A DNA stretch of 64,000 bases, from assembly GCF_000768315.1 (NCBI RefSeq), contig NZ_AQQX01000001.1:372001-436000 (forward strand), read 5' to 3'. This DNA is from Pseudooceanicola atlanticus (GTDB lineage Bacteria; Pseudomonadota; Alphaproteobacteria; Rhodobacterales; Rhodobacteraceae). This document shows, one piece after another, positions 1-8,854 of this stretch. A program made the translations under genes and the position numbers. Under the pieces are notes generated by a model. The model searched no databases, was not told the DNA's origin, and saw only the letters and a list, made by a program, of their open reading frames with translations. The first letter of the stretch is position 1; the number at the start of each line of letters is the position of its first letter.

Positions 1-162
1 CACACTATAGTGCAGCGTGGGGCCGATATTCAATGTCTAACGCTCTGAACGCAACTGGGCCGCCCGATGCGCCTTTTTTGCCGCGCCCGCCGCCCTTGCC
101 AGCCTCGCAGGGCCGGTGATAGAGGGGGGCAGTTTTTCGAGACATAGAAGGGGCCGCGCCGT
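1..162. other. Upstream region of fabA, no gene assigned
   Basis: I see no convincing gene in this stretch. It must carry the fabA promoter. In related genomes an iron regulator gene (irr) often lies divergently upstream of fabA, so part of that promoter may be here, but no irr coding sequence is inside the window. The long minus-strand reading frames here are shadows of fabA. Confidence 0.4.
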
Positions 163-672
163 ATGGCCGAATATCCGACCAGCTTTGACAAGGACGACCT
201 GCTGAAATGTGCCCGGGGCGAATTGTTCGGCCCCGGCAATGCGCAACTTCCCGAGCCGCCCATGCTGATGATGGACCGGATCACGGATATCAGCGGTGAT
301 GGCGGCAAGCATGGCAAGGGCCATGTCGTGGCGGAATTCGACATCGATCCCAGCCTGTGGTTCTTCGACTGCCATTTCCCCGGCAACCCGATCATGCCCG
401 GCTGCCTGGGCCTGGACGGGCTGTGGCAGCTGACCGGCTTCAACCTGGGCTGGCGCGGCTGGACCGGGCGCGGCTATGCGCTGGGCGTGGGCGAGGTCAA
501 GCTGAAGGGCATGGTCCGCCCCGAACGCAAGATGCTGACCTATTACGTTGATTTCACCAAGGCCGTGCAGACCCGCCGCCTGACCATGGGCGTCGCCGAC
601 GGGATCGTCGAAGCCGATGGCGAGGTGATCTACGAGGTCAAGGACATGAAGGTCGCGCTGAGCGAAAGCTGA
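163..672 (+). CDS. fabA: 3-hydroxydecanoyl-ACP dehydratase/isomerase FabA
   Basis: Cytoplasmic dehydratase and isomerase of type II fatty acid synthesis. It dehydrates 3-hydroxydecanoyl-ACP and isomerises the trans-2 product to cis-3-decenoyl-ACP, the branch point for unsaturated fatty acids. The 169-residue protein has normal family length. It carries the hot-dog active-site segment [17 protein letters not shown], with catalytic His71 and Asp85. FabB and FabI are encoded just downstream on the same strand, so the unsaturated branch is complete in this block, although a yjdM gene sits between fabA and fabB. The start fits the conserved N-terminus. Identification is secure. Confidence 0.97.
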   Translation: MAEYPTSFDKDDLLKCARGELFGPGNAQLPEPPMLMMDRITDISGDGGKHGKGHVVAEFDIDPSLWFFDCHFPGNPIMPGCLGLDGLWQLTGFNLGWRGWTGRGYALGVGEVKLKGMVRPERKMLTYYVDFTKAVQTRRLTMGVADGIVEADGEVIYEVKDMKVALSES

Positions 673-720
673 GGCGAAGCACCGCAGCCGGTTCGGCCTT
701 ATGGACCTTCCCGGACCCAT

Positions 721-742
721 GATGCGCCGCTATAGGCGCATC
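721..742 (+). promoter_or_regulatory. Perfect hairpin abutting the yjdM start, with a -10-like TATAGG
   Basis: GATGCGCC (721-728) pairs perfectly with GGCGCATC (735-742), and the start codon begins at 743. There is no Shine-Dalgarno sequence. TATAGG at 731-736 lies six bases before the ATG, so transcription could begin at or next to the start codon (leaderless mRNA), in which case the inverted repeat would be an operator-like DNA site and not an RNA hairpin. The matching -35 is weak, so this is inference. Confidence 0.4.
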
Positions 743-1078
743 ATGACCGATACATTGCCCCCATGCCCCGAATGCGCCTCTGCCTTCACCTACGAGATGG
801 ACGCGCTGCTTGTCTGCCCCGAATGCGGGCATGAATGGTCCGCCACCGAAACCGCGGGCGAGGCGATCCGCGACGCCGTCGGCAACGTGCTGGAAGACGG
901 CGACACGGTCACCGTCATCAAGGATCTCAAGCTCAAGGGCACGTCACAGACCGTGAAGGTCGGCACCAAGGTGCAGAATATCCGCCTGGTGCCCGGCGAT
1001 CACGACATCGACTGCAGGATCCCCGGCGTCGGCCAGATCGGGCTGAAGTCGCAATTCGTGAAGAAGGTCGCCAAGTAG
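743..1078 (+). CDS. yjdM: YjdM/PhnA-type zinc-ribbon protein
   Basis: A 111-residue protein of the YjdM (historically PhnA) family. The N-terminus has a zinc ribbon with two CPEC motifs (CPECASAF and CPECGHEW). The C-terminal half is a small beta domain with the family pattern DGDTVTVIKDLKLKG. The molecular role is not settled; the old link to phosphonate use came from operon position in E. coli and does not imply phosphonate hydrolase activity. An in-frame ATG lies 14 codons upstream, but 743 matches the family N-terminus. The gene separates fabA from fabB, which are usually adjacent in this lineage. Confidence 0.88.
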   Translation: MTDTLPPCPECASAFTYEMDALLVCPECGHEWSATETAGEAIRDAVGNVLEDGDTVTVIKDLKLKGTSQTVKVGTKVQNIRLVPGDHDIDCRIPGVGQIGLKSQFVKKVAK

Positions 1079-1306
1079 CGGCCACTTCAGCGCGGCGCCC
1101 TTGTTTGGCGGGCCCTGTGCCGATGCCGGTGTCGATCCGCCATGGGGTCGACCGGCCGGGGTGCAACCCTTGATCCGCAGGACGATTTCGCCCAGATGGC
1201 GGGGAGGGCCGGGCAGATCGGCGCGGGATTCGCAGGGGCGGGAAGGGCTTGCTCCTGTCCCGTGCTATGCCCTAGTAAGGCCGCAGTTGAGCAAAGGGAG
1301 GGCGCC

Positions 1307-2536
1307 ATGCGCCGAGTTGTCGTCACCGGTCTCGGGATCGTATCCTCGATCGGTAACAACGCACAGGACGTCACCGCATCGCTGAAGGCGGGGAAATCCG
1401 GCATCGTCGCCTCCGAGGAAATGGCGGAATACGGGTTTCGCAGCCGTGTCGCCGGGACCCTGAAGATCGATCCGGCAGAGCACGTCGACAAGCGGACCCT
1501 GCGGTTCATGGGACCGGGCGCGGCCTATTCCTATATCGCCATGTCCCAGGCCATCGCGGATGCGGGGCTGGAGGAAAAGGACATCGTGAACCCGCGCACC
1601 GGCCTTGTGGCCGGGTCCGGTGGCCCGTCCACCAGCGCGATGTTCAGCGCCCATCAGACGGTGCTGAAATCCGGCGCGACCAAGCGGATCGGGCCCTTCG
1701 CGGTGCCGAAATGCATGTCTTCGACCGTGTCGGCGAACCTCGCCACCGCGTTCAAGATCAAGGGCATCAACTATTCCATCACCTCGGCCTGTTCGACCTC
1801 GCTGCATTGCATCGGGAACGCGGCCGAACAGATCATGATGGGCAAGCAGGACGTGATGTTCGCCGGCGGCGGCGAGGAGCTGGACTGGACCCTGTCCTGC
1901 CTCTTCGATGCCATGGGCGCCATGTCCTCGAAGTTCAACGACACCCCGGAGAAGGCGTCCCGCGCGTTTTCGGAAGATCGCGACGGCTTTGTCATCTCCG
2001 GCGGCGGCGGCATCGTCGTGCTGGAAGACCTGGATCACGCGTTGGCGCGCGGCGCCAAGATCTATGCCGAGGTGACGGGCTATGCGGCCACGTCGGACGG
2101 CCATGACATGGTGGCCCCCTCGGGCGAGGGTGGCGAGCGGGCGATGCGCCTGGCCATGCAATCGCTGCCCGAGGACCGCAAGATCGGCTACGTGAATGCG
2201 CACGGCACCTCGACCCCGGTCGGCGATGTCGGCGAGGTCGAGGCGATGCGGCGCATCTTCGGCGAAGGCAACACGCCGCCGATCTCGTCGACCAAGTCGA
2301 TGACCGGCCATGCCCAGGGGGCGGCCGGTGCGCTGGAGGCGATCTTCTGCCTGCTGATGCTGGACCAGGATTTCATCACTCCGTCGATTAATGTCGATCC
2401 GCTGGACCCCAAGCTGGCGCCGGAAGAGATCGCGACGAAACTGGTCGAAAATGCCGGTCTGGACACGGTGATGACCAATTCTTTCGGCTTCGGCGGCACG
2501 AACGGTTCGATGCTGCTGAGCCGCTATAACGGGTAA
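1307..2536 (+). CDS. fabB: 3-oxoacyl-ACP synthase I FabB
   Basis: Beta-ketoacyl-ACP synthase I, which elongates acyl-ACPs including the cis-unsaturated products of FabA. The protein has 409 residues. The catalytic triad is visible: Cys162 in [10 protein letters not shown], His299 in [11 protein letters not shown] and His335 in [11 protein letters not shown]. The reading frame stays open 55 codons upstream, but the conserved start [16 protein letters not shown] and a GGGAGG ribosome-binding sequence place the start at 1307. The fabI start lies five bases after the stop, so the two genes are co-transcribed. Confidence 0.97.
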   Translation: MRRVVVTGLGIVSSIGNNAQDVTASLKAGKSGIVASEEMAEYGFRSRVAGTLKIDPAEHVDKRTLRFMGPGAAYSYIAMSQAIADAGLEEKDIVNPRTGLVAGSGGPSTSAMFSAHQTVLKSGATKRIGPFAVPKCMSSTVSANLATAFKIKGINYSITSACSTSLHCIGNAAEQIMMGKQDVMFAGGGEELDWTLSCLFDAMGAMSSKFNDTPEKASRAFSEDRDGFVISGGGGIVVLEDLDHALARGAKIYAEVTGYAATSDGHDMVAPSGEGGERAMRLAMQSLPEDRKIGYVNAHGTSTPVGDVGEVEAMRRIFGEGNTPPISSTKSMTGHAQGAAGALEAIFCLLMLDQDFITPSINVDPLDPKLAPEEIATKLVENAGLDTVMTNSFGFGGTNGSMLLSRYNG

Positions 2537-2541
2537 GTCAT

Positions 2542-3330
2542 ATGAACGGCACTTTGCAGGGGAAACGCGGACTGGTCATGGGGGTCGCCAATGACCGTTC
2601 CATCGCCTGGGGCATTGCCAAGAGCATGGCGGAAGCCGGGGCCGAGCTGGCCTTCAGCTACCAGGGCGATGCATTCGGCAAACGGGTGCGTCCGCTGGCC
2701 GAGAGCATCGGCGTCACCACGCTGGTCGACATGGATGTCACCGACGACGCGTCGCTGGATGCGGGCTTTGCCGAGCTGAAGAATGCCTTCGGATCGCTGG
2801 ATTTCGTCGTTCACGCCATCGCCTATTCGAACAAGGACGAACTGGCCGGGCGGTTCATCAATACCAGCCGCGAGAATTTCAAGAACTCGCTGGATATCTC
2901 CTGCTATTCGCTGATCGAAGTGTCGCGCCGGGCGGTGCCGATGATGAAGAATGGCGGGACGATCCTGACCCTGACCTACCAGGGCTCGACCCGGGTGACG
3001 CCCTATTACAACGTGATGGGCGTGGCCAAGGCGGCGCTGGAATCGACGGTGCTGTACCTGGCCAACGACCTGGGTCCCGACAAGATCCGCGTCAACGCGA
3101 TCTCGCCCGGCCCGATGAAGACGCTGGCCGGCGCCGCGATTTCCGGGGCGCGCAAGACCTTCCGCCAGACCGAGGCGAACGCGCCGCTGCGCTCCAATGC
3201 GACGCTGGAAGCCGTGGGCGGCACCGCCGTCTACCTGGCCTCGGATGCCGGTGCGTACACCTCGGGCGAGATCATCCGCGTCGATGGCGGTTATCACGTG
3301 CTGGGCATGCCGCAGCCGGAGAACCTCTGA
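2542..3330 (+). CDS. fabI: Enoyl-ACP reductase FabI
   Basis: NADH-dependent enoyl-ACP reductase of the atypical short-chain dehydrogenase type, the last reduction in each fatty acid elongation cycle. The 262-residue protein starts with the cofactor-binding segment GLVMGVANDRSIAWG and has the FabI active site Tyr156-x6-Lys163 (YNVMGVAK). It follows fabB by five bases. FabI enzymes are the usual triclosan target; nothing in the sequence allows a statement on sensitivity here. A hairpin, a dispersed repeat and a terminator-like structure follow the stop. Confidence 0.97.
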   Translation: MNGTLQGKRGLVMGVANDRSIAWGIAKSMAEAGAELAFSYQGDAFGKRVRPLAESIGVTTLVDMDVTDDASLDAGFAELKNAFGSLDFVVHAIAYSNKDELAGRFINTSRENFKNSLDISCYSLIEVSRRAVPMMKNGGTILTLTYQGSTRVTPYYNVMGVAKAALESTVLYLANDLGPDKIRVNAISPGPMKTLAGAAISGARKTFRQTEANAPLRSNATLEAVGGTAVYLASDAGAYTSGEIIRVDGGYHVLGMPQPENL

Positions 3331-3440
3331 CCCGGGACCTGCGCTTCTGCTGATGTTGGCAGACGGAGCGCCGCAAGCGGCGCATTCCCCTCTACTCGCC
3401 CCCCTGCTTGCGCAGGGGCGCTCGGGTTTGCCTCCGGCGG

Positions 3441-3462
3441 GAGTATTTCCGGCAAGATGAAG
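3441..3462 (+). repeat. 22-bp dispersed element, copy A
   Basis: Copy of an intergenic element made of GAGTATTT, two variable pyrimidines (here CC) and GGCAAGATGAAG. Other copies lie at 24593-24614, 30001-30022 and 30866-30887. It is 3' of fabI in the sense orientation and is preceded by a CCTCCGGCGG-type stretch similar to that in copy C. Confidence 0.8.
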
Positions 3463-3467
3463 GGGGA

Positions 3468-3493
3468 ACCCGCGAAGCGGCGCGGGTGTTTTT
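3468..3493 (+). terminator. Terminator-like hairpin before the reductase gene
   Basis: ACCCGCG (3468-3474) pairs with CGCGGGT (3481-3487) across a six-base loop, followed by GTTTTT. It resembles an intrinsic terminator of the fabB-fabI unit, but it ends only 20 bases before the next start codon and just upstream of its Shine-Dalgarno sequence, so an attenuator role for the reductase gene is possible. Confidence 0.5.
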
Positions 3494-3513
3494 CTGCTGA
3501 AAAGGAGAAAGAC

Positions 3514-4194
3514 ATGACCCATACGCTGACCCTGCAGAGCATCGAGGCGGTGACGCCCGACACCCATCACTTGCGGTTCGACCGCCCCGACGGTTTCGAT
3601 TTCACCCCCGGACAGGCCGTCGACCTGGCGCTGGATCGCGATGGCTGGCGCGAGGAGAAGCGGCCGTTCACCTTCGTGTCGCTGCCCGACGAGGCGGGGC
3701 TGGAATTTGTCATCAAGTCCTATTCCGACCATGACGGCGTGACCGAGCAGATCGGCAAGATGAGCCCCGGCGACAAGGTGCTGGTGGACGAGCCCTGGGG
3801 CGCGATCTCGGACGAGGGGCCGGGGTATTTCATCGCCGGTGGCGCCGGTGTGACGCCTTTCATTGCCGTGATGCGCGAGCGGCTGAAGCGCACCGGGACG
3901 CTGACCGATTGCACGCTGATCTTTTCGAACGAGACCGAGAAGGACATCATCCTGCGCGAAGAGTTCGAGAAGATGCACGGGCTGCGCACGGTGTTCGTCG
4001 TCACCGACGAGGACAATCCCGCGGGCGGTGTCGAGGCGGGCCGCATCGACAAGGCGTTCCTGGAAACCCATGTCACGCCCGAAGCCGGCACCTGCTACAT
4101 CTGCGGGCCGGAGCCTATGATCGACGATGTTGCCAAGGCGCTGAAAGAGATCGGCGTGGCAGAGGACCGGATCGTCACCGAAGACCTGGACTGA
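3514..4194 (+). CDS. FNR-type flavin/NAD(P)H reductase domain protein
   Basis: A single-domain ferredoxin-NADP reductase-type protein of 226 residues. The N-terminal FAD-binding barrel has RPFTFVSLP (the RxYS/T-like FAD motif). The C-terminal NAD(P)-binding part has GGAGVTPFIAVMRE and the terminal YICGPEPMIDDV. No ferredoxin or haem domain is attached, so it probably passes electrons from NAD(P)H to a separate partner that is not encoded next to it. An AAAGGAG ribosome-binding site at 3501-3507 fixes the start at 3514; an upstream in-frame ATG at 3457 lies inside the repeat and terminator region. The physiological substrate is unknown. Confidence 0.82.
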   Translation: MTHTLTLQSIEAVTPDTHHLRFDRPDGFDFTPGQAVDLALDRDGWREEKRPFTFVSLPDEAGLEFVIKSYSDHDGVTEQIGKMSPGDKVLVDEPWGAISDEGPGYFIAGGAGVTPFIAVMRERLKRTGTLTDCTLIFSNETEKDIILREEFEKMHGLRTVFVVTDEDNPAGGVEAGRIDKAFLETHVTPEAGTCYICGPEPMIDDVAKALKEIGVAEDRIVTEDLD

Positions 4195-4222
4195 GCTGTC
4201 TGTCGGGGCCGGGTCGCGTGGG

Positions 4223-5098
4223 TCAGAACCACTGGCCCGGTTCCATCAGCCCGAGGTCGAGGAGCTGGCGGGAATGCCATTCGAAGGGTTCCGAATTGTG
4301 CCAGCGGAAGGACGTGATCTCGAATGTCGAGCCGGGGTTGCGTTTCAGCGCCTTGGCTGCGCGGAAGGAGCAGATCGCCGCGGTCAGGTTGTGGTGCCAT
4401 TGGCACGAGAAGGTGTTGTATTCCTCGTCGTTGAAGAGGTGATCGGCGGACAGGCGCAGCCCCTTCTGCGCGCGAAACAGCGCGACCCGGTCGATGCGGC
4501 GGCGATTGGCGGGAATATGTTCCTCGAACCGCCAGCGCAGGCCGCCGAAGAAATCCAGCTGTCTTTCCTTGGGGTGGTTGTGGTTGGCCGGGTCGAGCCG
4601 GGACTGCGCGTAATAGCCCGACCGGTCGAGCAGCGCGTCCTCCATCGAGATGCCGTCGGGATTTTCCTCGAGGTCACCGGCATAGAGGTCGACCACGTAG
4701 GTCAGCATGGCGTCGCGGCGTTCCTCGGTATGGAAGGCGAGCATTTCGCCGACTGTGCGCGTTTCGCAGAACGGGAAGAACAGGTATTCGGTGTTGAAGC
4801 AGTAATAGAGCCATTCGCCCGGCATCGCCTCGATCATTGCGTTGACGGCGTCGTGGAAGGCGTCGCCGCGGGCGCGGTCGAAATCGATGCGGATCACCAG
4901 CGCCGCGATTTCGGGGTCCAGCGCGAAATTGGCGGGCATGAACAGCACCATCGCCTTGAAGCCCAGGCCGGCATGGTGGCGCACGGTCGAGGCGATCTCG
5001 GCCTCGTCCTCGGCAAATATCAGGGCGACGGGACCTTTCTTGAGGGCCGCGTTGCCGGAGGTCAGGAATGCGTTCAGGTCATTGTAATGCATGATCAA
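4223..5098 (-). CDS. Conserved protein of unknown function, possibly glycosyltransferase-like
   Basis: A 291-residue soluble protein with no signal peptide or membrane segment. It opens with a Rossmann-like alternation (GPVALIFAEDEAEI, FKAMVLFMPANFAL) and has an aromatic, histidine-rich C-terminal half, including NHNHPKE, CQWHHNL and FRWHNSEPFEWHSRQ. I recall similar Rhodobacteraceae proteins annotated as glycosyltransferase family 2-like, but I cannot see a clear DxD nucleotide-sugar motif, so that label is tentative. A second ATG two codons downstream (5092) could be the start. It is convergent with the reductase gene and divergent from miaB, so it is probably monocistronic. Confidence 0.6.
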   Translation of the reverse strand: MIMHYNDLNAFLTSGNAALKKGPVALIFAEDEAEIASTVRHHAGLGFKAMVLFMPANFALDPEIAALVIRIDFDRARGDAFHDAVNAMIEAMPGEWLYYCFNTEYLFFPFCETRTVGEMLAFHTEERRDAMLTYVVDLYAGDLEENPDGISMEDALLDRSGYYAQSRLDPANHNHPKERQLDFFGGLRWRFEEHIPANRRRIDRVALFRAQKGLRLSADHLFNDEEYNTFSCQWHHNLTAAICSFRAAKALKRNPGSTFEITSFRWHNSEPFEWHSRQLLDLGLMEPGQWF

Positions 5099-5222
5099 AC
5101 TCCTGGGCCTGCCCGGCCCATGACCGCAAAGTCCCGCCTTTTGCCCCGCATTGCAAGAGCCGGGCCTTTCGGTTAGTCAGACGGCCACGATTTCCCGCCC
5201 CTCCTTGCCGAAAGTCGCCGCC

Positions 5223-6545
5223 ATGTCCGACCCCAGGAAGCTTTATATCAAGACCTATGGTTGCCAGATGAACGTCTATGACAGCGAACGCATGTCAGAG
5301 GCGCTTGGCCCCAATGGTTATGTCACGGTGGACAGCCCGGACGAGGCGGACATGATCCTGCTGAACACCTGCCATATCCGTGAAAAGGCGGCGGAAAAGG
5401 TCTATTCGGAGCTTGGGCGGTTCAAGGGGCTGAAGGCCGAGAAACCCGATCTGAAGATCGGCGTGGCGGGCTGTGTCGCCCAGGCCGAGGGCGAGGAGAT
5501 CATGCGCCGCCAGCCCATGGTCGACCTGGTCGTCGGACCGCAGAGCTATCACCGTCTGCCCGAAATGGAGGCGAAGGCGGGGCAGGGGGCCAAGGTGATC
5601 GACACCGATTTCCCCGAAGAGGACAAGTTCGAACGGCTGAAGTCCCGCCCCAAGGCGAAGCGCGGGCCGACCGCGTTTCTGACCGTGCAGGAGGGCTGTG
5701 ACAAGTTCTGCGCCTTCTGCGTGGTGCCCTATACCCGCGGGGCGGAGGTGTCGCGCCCGGTGTCGCGCGTGCTGGACGAGGCCCGCGACCTGGTCGAACG
5801 CGGCGTGCGCGAGATCACCCTGCTGGGCCAGAACGTCAACGCCTATCACGGCGAGGGGCCGGATGGGCGCGACTGGTCGCTGGCCCGGCTGATCCGCGAA
5901 TTGTCCGAGATCGACGACCTGGCCCGCATCCGGTTCACCACGAGCCACCCCAACGACATGGATGACGACCTGATCGCCGCCCATGGCGACTGCGAAAAGC
6001 TGATGCCCTACCTGCACTTGCCGGTGCAATCGGGGTCGGACAGGATCCTGAAGCGGATGAACCGCAGCCATGATCGCGACAGCTATCTCCGCCTGATCGA
6101 CCGGATCCGGGCGGCGCGGCCCGATATCCTTATTTCGGGCGATTTCATCGTCGGCTTCCCCGAAGAAACGGACGAGGATTTCCGCGACACGATGCGCCTG
6201 ATCGAGGAGGTCCGCTACGGCCAGGCCTTTTCGTTCAAGTATTCCACCCGTCCCGGCACCCCTGCGGCGGAGCGCGCCCAGGTCGAGGAGGCGGTGAAAA
6301 CCGCCCGCCTCGCAGAGCTTCAGGCGCTGATCACCGATCAGCAGCGCGCCGTGCAGGACAGCATGGTCGGCCAGGAGGTCGGCGTGCTGATCGAACGGGC
6401 AGGCCGTCTGCCCGGCCAGATGGTGGGCAAATCCGATCACCTGCATGCGGTGCACATGCAGACCGACCTGGCGCCCGGCAGCCTGGCCCGTGTGCGTATC
6501 GTCGAAAGCGGGCCGAATTCACTGGCGGGCGACGTGATCGGCTGA
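5223..6545 (+). CDS. miaB: tRNA-2-methylthio-N6-dimethylallyladenosine synthase MiaB
   Basis: Radical SAM methylthiotransferase that converts i6A37 to ms2i6A37 in tRNAs reading UNN codons. The protein has 440 residues. The N-terminal MTTase domain has cluster ligands Cys14 (TYGCQMN), Cys50 (NTCHIREKA) and Cys84 (AGCVAQ). The radical SAM core has C159-x3-C163-x2-C166 ([16 protein letters not shown]). A C-terminal TRAM domain is present (residues about 380-435). The start at 5223 follows from the conserved N-terminus; the frame is open 24 codons further upstream. The gene stands alone between a minus-strand gene and the OmpA gene. Confidence 0.96.
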   Translation: MSDPRKLYIKTYGCQMNVYDSERMSEALGPNGYVTVDSPDEADMILLNTCHIREKAAEKVYSELGRFKGLKAEKPDLKIGVAGCVAQAEGEEIMRRQPMVDLVVGPQSYHRLPEMEAKAGQGAKVIDTDFPEEDKFERLKSRPKAKRGPTAFLTVQEGCDKFCAFCVVPYTRGAEVSRPVSRVLDEARDLVERGVREITLLGQNVNAYHGEGPDGRDWSLARLIRELSEIDDLARIRFTTSHPNDMDDDLIAAHGDCEKLMPYLHLPVQSGSDRILKRMNRSHDRDSYLRLIDRIRAARPDILISGDFIVGFPEETDEDFRDTMRLIEEVRYGQAFSFKYSTRPGTPAAERAQVEEAVKTARLAELQALITDQQRAVQDSMVGQEVGVLIERAGRLPGQMVGKSDHLHAVHMQTDLAPGSLARVRIVESGPNSLAGDVIG

Positions 6546-6793
6546 TCCGCAGACCCTTGATTCCCGCCTTCGGTATACAGCTGGGGCGAGAATCGCAGCC
6601 GCATCCAATCTTGTGGTCCGGACGCTACAATTGGCGGCTGCCCGGTGCAAAGTTTCCATATTTGGGAGTGTTTTCCGCGTATTGATTCTTCACAAGCCCG
6701 TACAAAGCGTTACAGTGAATGCACATAACAACGCTTGGGCTATTTCCAACGCGCGTCGCATCGGCGAACGGGCCCTGGGGGAAGCAAAAGGAA

Positions 6794-7369
6794 ATGACAG
6801 TGGTGAAGATTAATTTCAATGCCGCCGGGAAGATCATCAAGGGCCTTGCTGTTGCCGCCCTCTGCATCACCGGCATCTCTAGCTCGGCCGTCGCCCAGGG
6901 GCGCGGGTATAACGAAGCCTACGTGCCGACCATCTGGGTCGACCCCGACGGGTGCGAACACTGGGCGATGGATGACGGCGCCGAAGGGTACATGACGCCG
7001 CATGTCAGCCGCCAAGGGATCCCGGTCTGCCGCCGAGGCGCCCCCTGTGGCACGCTTTACACCGACCAGTTCTTCAAGACCGACAGCTACAAGATCAGTC
7101 CGGCCAACCAGCAGCGCCTGGCGCAGTTCTTCCAGTCGACCGGTGCTACGTCCTACATCATCGCGGGTCACACCGACAGCCGCGCGTCGGACCAGTACAA
7201 CATGAAGCTGTCCTATAACCGCGCCAATGCGGTGGCCAGCATCGCGGCCGCGACCGGCGCCCGGATCGCCGACGTGCGCGGCTATGGCGAGCGGATGCCC
7301 GCAGCGCCGAACGGCACCGCGGCCGGCATGGCACAGAACCGCCGTGTCGAAATCATCTGCATTCGCTGA
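6794..7369 (+). CDS. Secreted OmpA-domain protein with an N-terminal two-cysteine module
   Basis: A 191-residue exported protein. A signal peptide (residues 1-35, ending SSAVAQG) precedes a short module at residues 47-80 with the pattern IWVDPxGCxHWxxDDGxEGY and cysteines 54 and 79. The C-terminal half is an OmpA-like peptidoglycan-binding domain (IIAGHTDSRASDQYN and a terminal NRRVEIICIR). It should sit in the periplasm attached to peptidoglycan. Start 6794 is chosen for the signal peptide and an upstream AAAAGGAA; the frame is open 25 codons further. The gene ten bases downstream encodes a lipoprotein with the same two-cysteine module, so the two products probably act together. Confidence 0.85.
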   Translation: MTVVKINFNAAGKIIKGLAVAALCITGISSSAVAQGRGYNEAYVPTIWVDPDGCEHWAMDDGAEGYMTPHVSRQGIPVCRRGAPCGTLYTDQFFKTDSYKISPANQQRLAQFFQSTGATSYIIAGHTDSRASDQYNMKLSYNRANAVASIAAATGARIADVRGYGERMPAAPNGTAAGMAQNRRVEIICIR

Positions 7370-7379
7370 GGGGGGATCT

Positions 7380-7700
7380 ATGAAACTCGCGAAAATCATC
7401 ATGGCCGGAACGGCCATCGCCCTCGTCGCAGCGTGTCACCCGGCACCGGTGCCCGGCTACAAGGGCCGCGACCGTGGCTTTGACAACAAGCACCTGAGCG
7501 AACTGAAGGCCGGTATCTGGGTCGACCCGAACGGCTGTGACCACTGGATCATCGATGACGGTCTCGAAGGCTACCTGTCCCAGCGTCTGGACAAGTACGG
7601 CAAGCCCGTCTGCTCCGGCACTGCACCGCCGAACACGGCGACCGGCGGCTTCAAGAAGGGCGGCGGGATCTTCGATCCGCGCGGGCCGTCTTCGTCCTGA
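7380..7700 (+). CDS. Small lipoprotein sharing the two-cysteine module of its neighbour
   Basis: A 106-residue predicted lipoprotein. The signal peptide ends in a lipobox (LVAAC, lipid-modified Cys19). Residues 46-79 repeat the neighbour's module: 19 of 33 aligned positions are identical and the two cysteines (53 and 78) have the same spacing, which suggests a conserved disulfide. The C-terminus is Gly/Pro/Ser-rich and low in structure. Start 7380 follows a GAGGGGG ribosome-binding sequence ten bases after the stop of the OmpA gene, so the two are an operon. I infer an envelope-anchored pair derived by partial duplication. The function is unknown. Confidence 0.8.
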   Translation: MKLAKIIMAGTAIALVAACHPAPVPGYKGRDRGFDNKHLSELKAGIWVDPNGCDHWIIDDGLEGYLSQRLDKYGKPVCSGTAPPNTATGGFKKGGGIFDPRGPSSS

Positions 7701-7737
7701 TCGCCTTGAGCGCCACGCCGCATATCACGCAATTCGG

Positions 7738-7772
7738 TGCCGCAAGCCTTGTGCTTGCGGCATCGTTCGTTT
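7738..7772 (+). terminator. Hairpin terminator after the lipoprotein gene
   Basis: TGCCGCAAG (7738-7746) pairs perfectly with CTTGCGGCA (7754-7762) across a seven-base loop, followed by TCGTTCGTTT. This is a plausible intrinsic terminator for the OmpA/lipoprotein operon, separating it from phoH. Confidence 0.6.
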
Positions 7773-7834
7773 CGGGGGATGCTGTTGCCCCCGATGAATA
7801 CTGGAAACGGACCCAACAAACTCAGGAGATCTGA

Positions 7835-8854
7835 TTGGCCGCCACCCTGCTGCCCCCCCGAGACCAAGCCGAGCAACCGCTTGCCGAGGTCGCTGTCGAA
7901 TTTCCCGATAATTTCCTGCTGATCGAGCTTTGCGGTGAGTTTGACCGCAACCTGGCCGAGATCGAAACCAAGCTTTCCGTACAGATCCTGCGCCGGGGCA
8001 ATCACCTGGTCGCCATGGGCGAACGCCCCTCGGCCGAGGCCGCCGTCGCGGTGCTGCGCGCGCTCTATGCCCGGCTCGAGGCCGGGCGCCCGGTGGAAAG
8101 CGCCGACATCGACCGCGAATTGCGGATGCCGGTGAGCGACGAGGTCAAGAAACCCAGCCGCGATGGCAACCAGCTCGAGATGTTCAAGGGCGGCCCGGTC
8201 GAGATCAAGACCCGCAAGAAGATGGTCGAACCGCGCACCGAGGCGCAGAAGGCCTATGTGAAGAACCTCTTTGCCCATGAAATGGCCTTCGGCATCGGTC
8301 CGGCGGGCACCGGCAAGACCTACCTGGCCGTGGCCGTGGGCGTGTCGATGTTCATCGAAGGGCATGTCGACAAGATCATCCTGTCCCGCCCCGCCGTCGA
8401 GGCGGGCGAGAAGCTGGGCTACCTGCCAGGCGACATGAAGGACAAGGTCGACCCCTACATGCAGCCGCTATACGACGCGCTGAACGATTTCCTTCCCGGC
8501 AAGCAGCTGGCCAAGCTGCTGGAAGAGAAGACGATCGAGATCGCGCCGCTGGCCTTCATGCGGGGCCGGACGCTGTCCCGTGCCTTCGTGGTGCTGGACG
8601 AGGCACAGAACGCCACGACCATGCAGATGAAGATGTTCCTGACCCGCCTGGGCGAAGGCTCGCGCATGGTCATCACCGGCGACCGCAGCCAGATCGACCT
8701 GCCGCGCGGCATGCCCTCGGGCCTGAAGGATGCGGAACGCCTGCTGGGCGGGATCGACAAGATCAGCTTCAACTACTTCACCTCGAAGGATGTCGTGCGT
8801 CACCCGCTGGTCGCCGCCATCATCGAAGCCTATGAGGCCGACGATCAGGCGTAA
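7835..8854 (+). CDS. phoH: PhoH family ATPase
   Basis: PhoH-like P-loop NTPase of 339 residues. Walker A is GPAGTGKT (155-162) and the Walker B region is AFVVLDEAQNATTMQMKMFLTRLG, followed by a sensor-like ITGDRSQIDLP. The family is linked to RNA metabolism through its constant neighbour ybeY, found here about 180 bases downstream. The start codon is TTG, supported by CAGGAG at 7822-7827 and by family alignment. The last bases of the gene overlap the 3' end of a small minus-strand reading frame. Confidence 0.95.
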   Translation: MAATLLPPRDQAEQPLAEVAVEFPDNFLLIELCGEFDRNLAEIETKLSVQILRRGNHLVAMGERPSAEAAVAVLRALYARLEAGRPVESADIDRELRMPVSDEVKKPSRDGNQLEMFKGGPVEIKTRKKMVEPRTEAQKAYVKNLFAHEMAFGIGPAGTGKTYLAVAVGVSMFIEGHVDKIILSRPAVEAGEKLGYLPGDMKDKVDPYMQPLYDALNDFLPGKQLAKLLEEKTIEIAPLAFMRGRTLSRAFVVLDEAQNATTMQMKMFLTRLGEGSRMVITGDRSQIDLPRGMPSGLKDAERLLGGIDKISFNYFTSKDVVRHPLVAAIIEAYEADDQA

